Positions 1 to 5,740 of a stretch of 5,740 nt of DNA are shown here, one piece after another. Both the position numbers and the translations under genes were made by a program. The notes below the pieces were generated by a model. The model saw only the letters and a program-made list of their open reading frames with translations, had not been told where the DNA came from and did no database searches. Within the stretch, counting starts at the first letter, position 1; the number at the start of each line of letters is the position of its first letter. The stretch covers positions 1 to 5,740 of the forward strand of contig JAEWKZ010000017.1 of NCBI GenBank assembly GCA_023393525.1, in the 5' to 3' direction. The stretch is from Pseudomonadota bacterium. Lineage in GTDB: Bacteria > Desulfobacterota > Desulfovibrionia > Desulfovibrionales > Desulfomicrobiaceae.

Positions 1-155
1 TGTTTTATGTCTTCTAACTTCTTTTCTTTCTGTTGGTAGTAGATTTCACGGTGTTCTATCTCGCTATCAAGGACAGAGAGTATAGAATCCACACGTTCTT
101 TGGCGGATAATCCAATAATCTGGCATAGGAGCAAGAGGCTGAATAGGTATCTCAT
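1..155 (-). CDS. N-terminal fragment of an exported, possibly DUF6377-type regulator-like protein (runs off the left edge)
   Basis: Only the first 51 codons are present, starting with ATG at 155-153 and staying open to the window edge. The visible protein begins MRYLFSLLLLCQIIGLSAKE. It has a basic residue, a hydrophobic core at about residues 3-16 and a plausible signal peptidase I site after LSA (residue 18). The segment that follows (about residues 20-51) is highly charged and heptad-like (VDSILSVLDSEIEHREIYY, then a lysine/glutamate-rich stretch), suggesting a helical or coiled-coil start. From memory, this pattern resembles the N-termini of Bacteroides DUF6377 proteins, which combine a helical periplasmic part, a membrane segment and a C-terminal DNA-binding-like domain. 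That family call is an inference from a short fragment. The gene lies in tandem downstream of the efflux operon but appears to have its own promoter. The cysteine at residue 11 lies inside the hydrophobic core and does not form a good lipobox. The start is supported by the signal peptide and the -7 box upstream. Confidence 0.72.
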   Translation of the reverse strand, partial: MRYLFSLLLLCQIIGLSAKERVDSILSVLDSEIEHREIYYQQKEKKLEDIK

Positions 156-184
156 AATGTATATATTAGGTTAAGAAAGTACTG

Positions 185-192
185 CAAAGTTA
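185..192 (-). promoter_or_regulatory. Bacteroides-type -7 promoter element for the left-edge gene
   Basis: On the minus strand this reads TAACTTTG, followed by CA, and matches the Bacteroides primary sigma factor -7 consensus TAnnTTTG. It lies about 30 bases upstream of the ATG at 155, which leaves room for a short AT-rich leader. No convincing -33 TTTG box is seen about 20 bases further upstream; that stretch is an A/T palindrome. Either the promoter depends on the -7 element alone or it needs an activator. The position means the left-edge gene can be transcribed independently of the efflux operon. Confidence 0.6.
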
Positions 193-207
193 GAAAAATA
201 TTTTTCT
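192..207. repeat. 16-base AT-rich perfect palindrome in the promoter spacer
   Basis: The sequence AGAAAAATATTTTTCT is its own reverse complement. It abuts the -7 box, sharing one base with it, and fills the spacer where RNA polymerase would sit. It could be an operator for a dimeric regulator or simply curved A-tract DNA at a promoter. A palindrome made almost only of A and T can arise by chance in an AT-rich intergenic region, so the regulatory reading is tentative. Confidence 0.4.
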
Positions 208-237
208 TATCATCCCCGGAATATACGTTTCTATTTA

Positions 238-300
238 ATCTTCTGCAAATTCTTCTTCAATTCTGTAGAACTGAAGACAGAAGAAGAATTTGCAGAAGAT
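238..300 (-). terminator. Perfect 21-bp inverted repeat after the efflux operon (likely transcript-end hairpin)
   Basis: The arms at 238-258 and 280-300 are exact reverse complements over 21 bases, separated by a 21-base loop. The hairpin starts 9 bases after the stop codon of the outer-membrane channel gene, where an operon terminator would sit. Arm composition is AT-rich (7 G or C of 21). On neither strand is the stem followed by a clear run of T, so it is not a textbook intrinsic terminator. It may instead stabilise the mRNA 3' end or work with Rho. Because the arms are symmetric, the hairpin would form in transcripts from either direction. The loop can form an inner hairpin (255-276) that competes with the base of the long stem. 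Confidence 0.6.
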
Positions 301-309
301 TTCATTACA

Positions 310-1662
310 TTACACACCTCCGCCTAAGGCATGATACAAGTTTATGACACCCTGTATCTTGTCGAAAAGGTCTTGCGCCTGTATTAATTCGGCATTCAAC
401 AGGGATTGCTGTGCAGTCAGAACTTCCAGATAATTGGTAGAAGAATGTCGCATCAACAATTCTGTTTTATAAACAGCCTCTTGCAATGTGACAATCTGCC
501 GTGTGCTGATGCCGATACGCTCTTGTGCCGTCTGCCACTGGGTCAAGGCATCGTTAACTTCCTTCCCGGCATCCAGTATCGATTGCCGGAATGAAAGTAC
601 AGCCTCTTCCTGCTGTGTCTTGGCTACTTTCAGATTGGCGATATTCGTCCCCCGGTTGAACAAAGGCTGGGTAAGTGAACCGACAGCATTTAGTAACCAC
701 TTGCCGGGATTGAGGATTATTCCGCCACCGTTATTATTCCAGCCTGCCGTACCCGACAACGTGATGCCCGGATAGAAAGCCGCACGTGCAGCATTGGTAG
801 CATAAAAAGCCTGTGCCAGGGCATATTCAGTTTGCCGTACATCGGGTCGGTTTGCCAAGAGTTGTATAGGTACACCGGCCGATAGCTTTTCCGGAAACAG
901 TTGCCCTTCCAGTGTTCCGCGCCGGATGGCTTGCGGAGCCGTAGCTATCAGAACCGACAGGCTGTTTTCCGTCTCTTGGATACTTTTCCGGATGGAGACT
1001 ATCGCAGCTTCAAGTGTCATACGGTTGGCTTTTGACTGAAGCACTGCTGCGTCATTCGACTTTCCCGCCCGTTTCAGGGCTTCGAGGGTTCGGACTGTTT
1101 TCTCCCAACTTTCCAGCGTTCGTTCGTTGATGGCAAGTTGGCGGTCGAGCATAAGCAGTGTATAGTAGCTGTTGGCAATGGTCGCCACCAACTGCGTTTG
1201 TACGGCCTGTTCATAGGCACGGCTGTTTTCGAGTGCAGCTTTTGCGCCTCGTTGGGCATTCGTTACTTTGCCGAAGATATCTATTTCCCAACTTGCAGAT
1301 GCTCCGAGATTGTAACTTCGGGCAGTCGTACTTTCGTAATGGCTGATTGTTCCTTCGGGAGCCAGCGATACGGACGGCAGGTAGGAGAGGCGTGCATTCA
1401 TCAGTACCGCCTGCGCCGCTTCTACACGCAGGTGGGCGATGCGCAAATCAGTGTTTTGCTTTAGTCCCTGCTCAATCAGTGTTTGCAGATATTCGTCCGT
1501 AAAAAGTTCCCGCCATGATAACGCAGCCAAAGATGTTGAATCTTCCGGAGGCATATTCCGGTATAAACTGTCCGTCGTAACTGCCGGACGGGAATAGGGT
1601 TTGTAGATTCCGCAACCTGCCAGCAGACAGGTTGCGAAACTTAATATAATCAATCGTTTCAT
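310..1662 (-). CDS. Outer-membrane efflux lipoprotein, NodT/OprM (TolC-like) family
   Basis: This is the exit channel of the tripartite pump: a trimeric barrel in the outer membrane with a long helical tunnel into the periplasm, receiving substrate from the RND pump through the adaptor. The 450 residues match the family's usual length. The N-terminus is a lipoprotein signal with a lipobox LAGC at residues 14-17, so Cys17 would be acylated. Family landmarks follow in order: WRELF (50-54), WEIDIFGK (125-132), LLANRPDVR (269-276), AAFYPGITLSG (294-304), LTQPLF (330-335), a conserved NYLEVLTAQQSLLNAEL segment (410-426) and a C-terminal LYHALGGG (442-449). The two halves correspond to the internal duplication typical of TolC-like proteins. 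The ATG at 1662 lies 5 bases after the pump stop codon, which implies co-transcription and probably translational coupling. There is no Shine-Dalgarno; the upstream stretch is A-rich, as is common in Bacteroidetes. By context it corresponds to the C component of the Bacteroides bmeABC sets, but which paralogue cannot be told. Confidence 0.96.
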   Translation of the reverse strand: MKRLIILSFATCLLAGCGIYKPYSRPAVTTDSLYRNMPPEDSTSLAALSWRELFTDEYLQTLIEQGLKQNTDLRIAHLRVEAAQAVLMNARLSYLPSVSLAPEGTISHYESTTARSYNLGASASWEIDIFGKVTNAQRGAKAALENSRAYEQAVQTQLVATIANSYYTLLMLDRQLAINERTLESWEKTVRTLEALKRAGKSNDAAVLQSKANRMTLEAAIVSIRKSIQETENSLSVLIATAPQAIRRGTLEGQLFPEKLSAGVPIQLLANRPDVRQTEYALAQAFYATNAARAAFYPGITLSGTAGWNNNGGGIILNPGKWLLNAVGSLTQPLFNRGTNIANLKVAKTQQEEAVLSFRQSILDAGKEVNDALTQWQTAQERIGISTRQIVTLQEAVYKTELLMRHSSTNYLEVLTAQQSLLNAELIQAQDLFDKIQGVINLYHALGGGV

Positions 1663-1667
1663 ACGCT

Positions 1668-4600
1668 TTATTTCTTTTCTATTTCTTCTATTTCAGCTTG
1701 TATAGACCAGTCGGCATGGCTCTTTACAGCCTGCACCGGTCTGAACTTTTCCTGCAAATACTGGAACACGATGAAGAGCGACGGCACCAGGAATAGCAAT
1801 GCCAGTGTCCCCACCAGCATACCGCCCACGGCACCCGATGCCAGCGAACGGCTTCCGTTAGCCCCGACGCCGTTTGCCAGCATAAGGGGGATGAGTCCGA
1901 ATATCATCGTCAGGGCAGTCATCAGAATCGGACGAAGTCGCACCCGGGCTGCGCTGTATGCCGCCTGCGCCAATGACATTCCTGCTTCCCGGCGTTTGGT
2001 GGCATATTCAGTCAGTAAGATGGCTGTTTTGGCAAGTAGCCCGATCAGCATAATCAGTCCCGTCTGCATATAGATATTATTTTCCAGTCCGAAAATCTGG
2101 GCAAACAGGAAACTTCCCAATAGTCCGCACGGTACGGAGAGGATTACCGCAAACGGAATCAGGAAACTTTCATAGAGCGCACTCAGTATCAGGTACACCA
2201 GCAACAAACAGATGCCGAAGATAATCGCCACATTGTTCGTCGTCTTGCTTTCTTCTCGTGAGATGCTGCCGAATTCATAACTGTAATTTCTTGGTAACAC
2301 TTGCTCTGCTGTCTCTTTAATGGCCTGCAAGGCATCTCCCGAACTATAACCGCTTGCCGGTGTTCCGCTAATGGAAATGGCATTGTAAAGGTTGAAGCGC
2401 ATCAAATCCTGCGGTCCGTAGGTCTTGCTCAGTTTCACGAACTGTGCAAGCGGTGTCATTTCTTCCCTGACCCGCACATACAGATGATTCAGCGATTCGG
2501 GCGTAACTCTGTATTCGGGAGCCGCCTGAATCATTACGCGGTATAATTTGGAGAATCGGTTGAAGTTAGAAACATATCCTCCGCCATAATAACCGGAGAG
2601 CGTCTCCAGTATCTCGCCCGGAGAAATGCCTGCCTGTTCGCATTGGGCGGCATCGATATCTACCCAATATTGCGGATAGTTAGTCTCGAAAGCCGAATAG
2701 ACCGCTTCAATTTCAGGCCGTTCGTAGAGTGCTGCCACCAGATTATCGGCTACATCTTTAAAGGCGTTCAAGTCACCCGAAGTCTTGTCCTGTACATACA
2801 GTTCAAAACCGTTTCCCATTCCGTAGCCCGGAATCATGGGAGGGGTAATGGCGAAAACCTGCGCATCGGGAACTTCTGCCGCCAGTCCGTAAATCATATT
2901 GGCAATGTCTGTTGCCGATTGTCCTTCTTCCTGGCGCTCATCCCAATGTTTGAGCGAAAGGAAATACATAGCCATTGAAGGGCCTGAGCCGGAAAATGAA
3001 TACCCCGTAACATTGGCTTTATACTCGATGCCGGGAATCTGTTCCAATTGCTTGTTCATCTCCTCCATCACCCGCTGGGTTTGCTGCATGGACGAACCCG
3101 GTTTGGAATTCATGCTCACCATTACCGAACCTGTATCTTCATCGGGAACAAGCCCCGTCTTGGTGTGCCGTACCAACAGAACGAGTAGCACTGATGCCAC
3201 TGCCAGCGTACTCCACATCAGCCAGCGACGCTTGATAAAAAGCATCACCCCCTTCATGTAACGTTTTGTCATCACATCGAACGCTGCATTGAACGCCTTG
3301 CGGAAGCGGGCGGCAAAGTTATTCCTGACATTCCCTTCCTTATCCATATAAGGATGTAGCAACAAGGCGCAAAGTGCGGGCGAAAGCGTGAAAGCATTAA
3401 TCGCCGAGATGCCCACAGCCACCGCCATCGTGATGCCGAACTGTGTGTAGAATACCCCCGAAGTTCCCCCCATCATGGACACAGGGATGAACACAGCCAT
3501 AAAAATCAGGGTTGAAGTCAGAATAGCCGATGAAATTCCCTTCATGGCATCGTTGGTTGCCATATACGATGACTGATACCCCACGTCGAACCGTGCCTGC
3601 ACAGCTTCCACTACTATGATAGCATCGTCCACTACCGTACCGATGGCGAGTACCAGGGCAAACAGCGTCAGCAAGTTGATAGAAAACCCGGCAACGGCCA
3701 TAAAGGCGAAGGTGCCAATGATGGATACGAAAATCGAAATCATCGGAACCAGGGTGGAACGGACATCCTGCAAGAAGACATACACCACCAGTACTACCAG
3801 TAAGATGGCTTCCAGCAATGTCTTGACTACTTCGTGTATGGATGCATACAGAAAGCGGTTGGTGTCGTTCAGCGTAACGAACTCCATTCCTTTGGGAAGG
3901 TCCCGGCTGATTTCCTCCAATGTGGCATCTATCTCGTTGATGACTTCTGCAGCATTGGAACCGGCGGTCTGGAAAATCATTGCCATGGCAGCCGCATGCC
4001 CGTCCACTTCGGTCGAGTAGTTGTAGGCTTCGTCGCCCAACTCGATGTCAGCCACTTCTTTCAGTCGCAGCACGTCGCCTCCGGGCAGGGAGCGGATTAC
4101 GAGGTTGCCGAACTCTTCGGGGGTTGAGAAGCGTCCGCGGTACTTCATGGTATACTGATACGTATTATCATGGTTTTCACCGAAAGCTCCTGTTGCCGCT
4201 TCAATATTCTGCTTTGCCAATACGGCCGATATATCCCCCGGAATCAGTTTATATTGTGCCATCTTATCCGGTTTCATCCAGATACGCATACTGTAATTGG
4301 AACCGAATTGCATCACCTGGCCTACACCGGCGATACGTTTCAGGCGTGGCTCGACGTTGATTTTCATATAATTGTTCAGGAACTGCCGGTCGTATTTGTC
4401 TTCCGGTGAGTAGAGCGCGAAAGTTTTCAGTTCGGCATTCTGCTGCTTCATGGTTGTGACACCTATTTGGGTGACTTCGGCCGGCAACAGGCTCAATGCC
4501 GTAGAAACGCGGTTCTGCACATTGACGGCTGCCATATCGGCGTCACTTCCTTGTTTGAAGAAGACGTTGATGATGGCATCACCGCTATTGGATGCCGTAG

Positions 4601-4841
4601 AGGTGATGTAATTCATGTTTTCCACCCCGTTGATGGCTTCTTCCAACGGAACAATCACGCTTTTCTGCACCGTTTCCGCATTTGCACCCGGATAGTTGGA
4701 AAACACCTGGATAGTTGGCGGTGCTATATCGGGATATTGTTCCACAGGCAATGTGAATATGGCTACAACACCCATCAGGACAATCACGATGGAAATCACA
4801 ATGGATAGCACCGGACGGTCAATAAAATGTCTTAAATTCAT
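1668..4841 (-). CDS. RND-family (HAE1) multidrug efflux pump, inner-membrane proton/drug antiporter
   Basis: This AcrB/MexB-type pump would work as a trimer that takes substrates from the periplasm and outer leaflet and drives them out using the proton gradient. Its 1057 residues compare with 1049 in AcrB. The layout is classic: TM1 (about 11-29), a first large periplasmic porter/docking loop (30-335), TM2-TM6 (about 337-490), TM7 (about 540-557), a second periplasmic loop (558-868) and TM8-TM12 (about 870-1027). The HAE1 signature LPVEQYPDIAPP is at 31-42. Proton-relay residues are intact: Asp405 and Asp406 in GTVVDDAIIVVE (TM4), Lys938 in GLLAKTAILLTEYA (TM10), and Arg968 and Thr975 in RLRPILMT (TM11). 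These match D407, D408, K940, R971 and T978 of AcrB. The gate loop of the distal pocket is recognisable as GYSFSGSG (613-620). A short acidic/basic tail ends the protein. The ATG at 4841 is backed by a strong Shine-Dalgarno, and the MNLRHFIDRP start is typical of the family. Substrates cannot be deduced. Confidence 0.98.
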   Translation of the reverse strand: MNLRHFIDRPVLSIVISIVIVLMGVVAIFTLPVEQYPDIAPPTIQVFSNYPGANAETVQKSVIVPLEEAINGVENMNYITSTASNSGDAIINVFFKQGSDADMAAVNVQNRVSTALSLLPAEVTQIGVTTMKQQNAELKTFALYSPEDKYDRQFLNNYMKINVEPRLKRIAGVGQVMQFGSNYSMRIWMKPDKMAQYKLIPGDISAVLAKQNIEAATGAFGENHDNTYQYTMKYRGRFSTPEEFGNLVIRSLPGGDVLRLKEVADIELGDEAYNYSTEVDGHAAAMAMIFQTAGSNAAEVINEIDATLEEISRDLPKGMEFVTLNDTNRFLYASIHEVVKTLLEAILLVVLVVYVFLQDVRSTLVPMISIFVSIIGTFAFMAVAGFSINLLTLFALVLAIGTVVDDAIIVVEAVQARFDVGYQSSYMATNDAMKGISSAILTSTLIFMAVFIPVSMMGGTSGVFYTQFGITMAVAVGISAINAFTLSPALCALLLHPYMDKEGNVRNNFAARFRKAFNAAFDVMTKRYMKGVMLFIKRRWLMWSTLAVASVLLVLLVRHTKTGLVPDEDTGSVMVSMNSKPGSSMQQTQRVMEEMNKQLEQIPGIEYKANVTGYSFSGSGPSMAMYFLSLKHWDERQEEGQSATDIANMIYGLAAEVPDAQVFAITPPMIPGYGMGNGFELYVQDKTSGDLNAFKDVADNLVAALYERPEIEAVYSAFETNYPQYWVDIDAAQCEQAGISPGEILETLSGYYGGGYVSNFNRFSKLYRVMIQAAPEYRVTPESLNHLYVRVREEMTPLAQFVKLSKTYGPQDLMRFNLYNAISISGTPASGYSSGDALQAIKETAEQVLPRNYSYEFGSISREESKTTNNVAIIFGICLLLVYLILSALYESFLIPFAVILSVPCGLLGSFLFAQIFGLENNIYMQTGLIMLIGLLAKTAILLTEYATKRREAGMSLAQAAYSAARVRLRPILMTALTMIFGLIPLMLANGVGANGSRSLASGAVGGMLVGTLALLFLVPSLFIVFQYLQEKFRPVQAVKSHADWSIQAEIEEIEKK
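1677..1694 (-). repeat. Two tandem 9-bp copies in the pump gene's 3' end
   Basis: On the minus strand the unit GAAATAGAA is repeated twice head to tail, encoding EIEEIE in the last residues of the pump before KK and the stop. The unit is a multiple of three, so gain or loss of a copy would only lengthen or shorten the cytoplasmic tail. The same A/G-rich stretch lies 15-32 bases upstream of the channel gene's ATG and, with the A-rich codons after it, may help ribosome loading there. Confidence 0.6.
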
Positions 4842-4848
4842 TCTGTTT

Positions 4849-4855
4849 CTCCTTA
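4849..4855 (-). promoter_or_regulatory. Strong Shine-Dalgarno sequence for the RND pump gene
   Basis: On the minus strand this reads TAAGGAG, with 7 bases between it and the ATG at 4841, an ideal spacing. It confirms the MNLRHF start. Most Bacteroidetes genes lack such a motif, and the start of the next gene (ATG at 1662) has none, so its presence here stands out. Confidence 0.7.
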
Positions 4856-4889
4856 TTTATTAAGTACTCTATCACAATTGAATGGTAAG

Positions 4890-5740
4890 TTAGTGGTCGG
4901 TTCCTTTGACGGTTATTTCCATTCCGTCCTGCAACAGTCCTACACCCTCGCTTACAATCACGTCGCCCGGTTGAAGTCCGGAGCGGACCATATACTCGTT
5001 GCCGTTGTTAAGCGGTTCTACTTTTATAGGTGCGGCCACTGCTTTGCCCTCCTGCACTTTATAGGCAAATATTTTATCCTGTAATTCGTAAGTGGCGGCC
5101 TGCGGAATGACGACGGCATCCGGTTCGGTCCGGGGGATAATGATGTTACCGATTCCTCCGCTGAACAACAACCGTTTTTCGTTGGGGAAGACGCTCCGGA
5201 TGGAAACAGTTCCGGTCTGCGTGTTGATGATGCCGCTGATGCTTTCAATGCGTCCCGGGACATCATACATCGTTCCGTCATTGAGTTGCAGGCGGATGGA
5301 TGGCATCTGTCTGATGGTTTCGTCGGGCGAACCGTATTGGCGTATCAGTGCACGGAGTTGGTTTTCCGTCATCGAAAAGTAGACGTACATGGTGCTGTTG
5401 TCCGATACGGTAGTGAGCGGCTGTCCCATAGACGAGCTAACCAGCGCTCCTGTGCGATAGGGGAGTGTACCGACAATACCGTCCGACGGGCTTTTCACTT
5501 CCGTATAGGAAAGGCTGTTGCGGGCATCGGTTTCCTGTGCTTCCGCCTGTTCCAATCCTGCCTTGGCAATAGCCAGAGCATTGCGTGCCGTCGATAGTTC
5601 GTATTCGGAAATGACATTTTCCCGATAAAGTTCCTTTTTGCTGTTGTAATCCAACTGTGCCGTTTCCACTTGTGCCTGTGCAGCGTGTACATTTGCCAGG
5701 GCTGTCCGCAAGGCAGCTTTATAAGGAACCTGGTCGATTA
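4890..5740 (-). CDS. Periplasmic adaptor (membrane fusion) subunit of the RND pump, HlyD/AcrA family, N-terminus off the window
   Basis: This subunit links the pump to the outer-membrane channel. The window holds the last 282 codons plus part of one; the frame is open through the right edge, so the true start, including any signal peptide or lipobox, is not visible. Reading from the edge, the fragment opens with IDQVPYKAA, the family motif that enters the helical hairpin. An alanine- and glutamine-rich alpha-helical hairpin follows (about fragment residues 7-75). Then comes the second half of the lipoyl domain (YTEVKSPSDGIVG, 78-90, through TGALV, 96-100). Next are the beta-barrel (MYVYFSMTENQLR, 117-129, and TGTVSIRSVFPNEKRLLFSGG, 175-195) and the membrane-proximal domain (AVVIPQAATYEL, 208-219, and SGLQPGDVIVSEGVGLLQDG, 253-272). 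It ends at TAA (4892-4890), 48 bases before the pump start, which places it in the same operon. It corresponds to AcrA/MexA or the BmeA type. A TTG at 5711 is an internal leucine codon, not the start. Confidence 0.95.
   Translation of the reverse strand, partial: IDQVPYKAALRTALANVHAAQAQVETAQLDYNSKKELYRENVISEYELSTARNALAIAKAGLEQAEAQETDARNSLSYTEVKSPSDGIVGTLPYRTGALVSSSMGQPLTTVSDNSTMYVYFSMTENQLRALIRQYGSPDETIRQMPSIRLQLNDGTMYDVPGRIESISGIINTQTGTVSIRSVFPNEKRLLFSGGIGNIIIPRTEPDAVVIPQAATYELQDKIFAYKVQEGKAVAAPIKVEPLNNGNEYMVRSGLQPGDVIVSEGVGLLQDGMEITVKGTDH

Noticed and set aside
238..300. Inverted repeat as an invertible promoter switch
   Set aside because: Bacteroides invertible promoters flip a longer segment containing a promoter. 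Here only 21 bases lie between the arms and they carry no -7 element, so a hairpin explains it better.
1138..1464. Plus-strand open frames of 60-130 codons opposite the channel and pump genes (for example 1138-1464 and 3616-4020)
   Set aside because: They are antisense to strongly supported genes, show no recognisable motifs or start signals, and are explained by the codon bias of the minus-strand genes.
1627..1629. Cys12 of the channel protein as the lipidation site
   Set aside because: Cys17 is preceded by a proper LAG lipobox and lies at the end of the hydrophobic stretch; Cys12 is inside it.
4842..4889. Separate promoter or terminator between adaptor and pump genes
   Set aside because: The 48-base gap has no -7/-33 pair and no stable hairpin. 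It contains only the Shine-Dalgarno and a short CAATTG palindrome, so the genes look co-transcribed.
5709..5711. TTG as a start codon for the adaptor
   Set aside because: The frame continues upstream to the window edge with the conserved IDQVPYKAA motif, so this is an internal leucine codon.
1..5740. A wholly new defence, mobile or biosynthetic system
   Set aside because: Nearly all of the window is accounted for by a standard RND efflux operon. There are no transposase, integrase, CRISPR or nuclease genes and no direct-repeat boundaries.

Overview
The window looks like a chromosomal segment from a member of the Bacteroidales, probably Bacteroides or a close relative. The evidence is a Bacteroides-type -7 promoter element (TAnnTTTG), A-rich rather than Shine-Dalgarno-led starts at most genes, protein sequences typical of that order, and a mid-range base composition with AT-rich intergenic DNA. 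Genus and species cannot be fixed from the sequence alone. All genes lie on the minus strand, so the window reads right to left.

From 5740 down to 310 it holds the end of one tripartite RND multidrug-efflux operon in the usual adaptor - pump - outer-membrane-channel order, as in mexAB-oprM and the Bacteroides bmeABC sets. The periplasmic adaptor (4890-5740, N-terminus off the window) is followed after 48 bases by a complete 1057-residue HAE1-type proton/drug antiporter (1668-4841). Only 5 bases further on comes a complete 450-residue NodT/OprM-type outer-membrane lipoprotein (310-1662). Together they would form a continuous inner-membrane to outer-membrane pump. All reading frames are intact and the proton-relay residues of the pump are present, so the system looks functional. 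Its substrate cannot be read from sequence.

From 309 down to 156 is a 154-base intergenic region. It holds a perfect 21-bp inverted repeat just after the channel gene (likely transcript end), a 16-base AT palindrome and a Bacteroides-type -7 box. From 155 to the left edge is the first 51 codons of a further minus-strand gene. It has a signal peptide followed by a charged, heptad-like segment resembling the N-terminus of Bacteroides DUF6377 regulator-like proteins.

I see no mobile element, CRISPR array, tRNA or rRNA, and no evidence for a wholly new system. The points worth checking are the unusual 3' hairpin, the promoter palindrome, the strong Shine-Dalgarno in front of the pump gene, the altered drug-pocket residues, and the truncated regulator-like neighbour.
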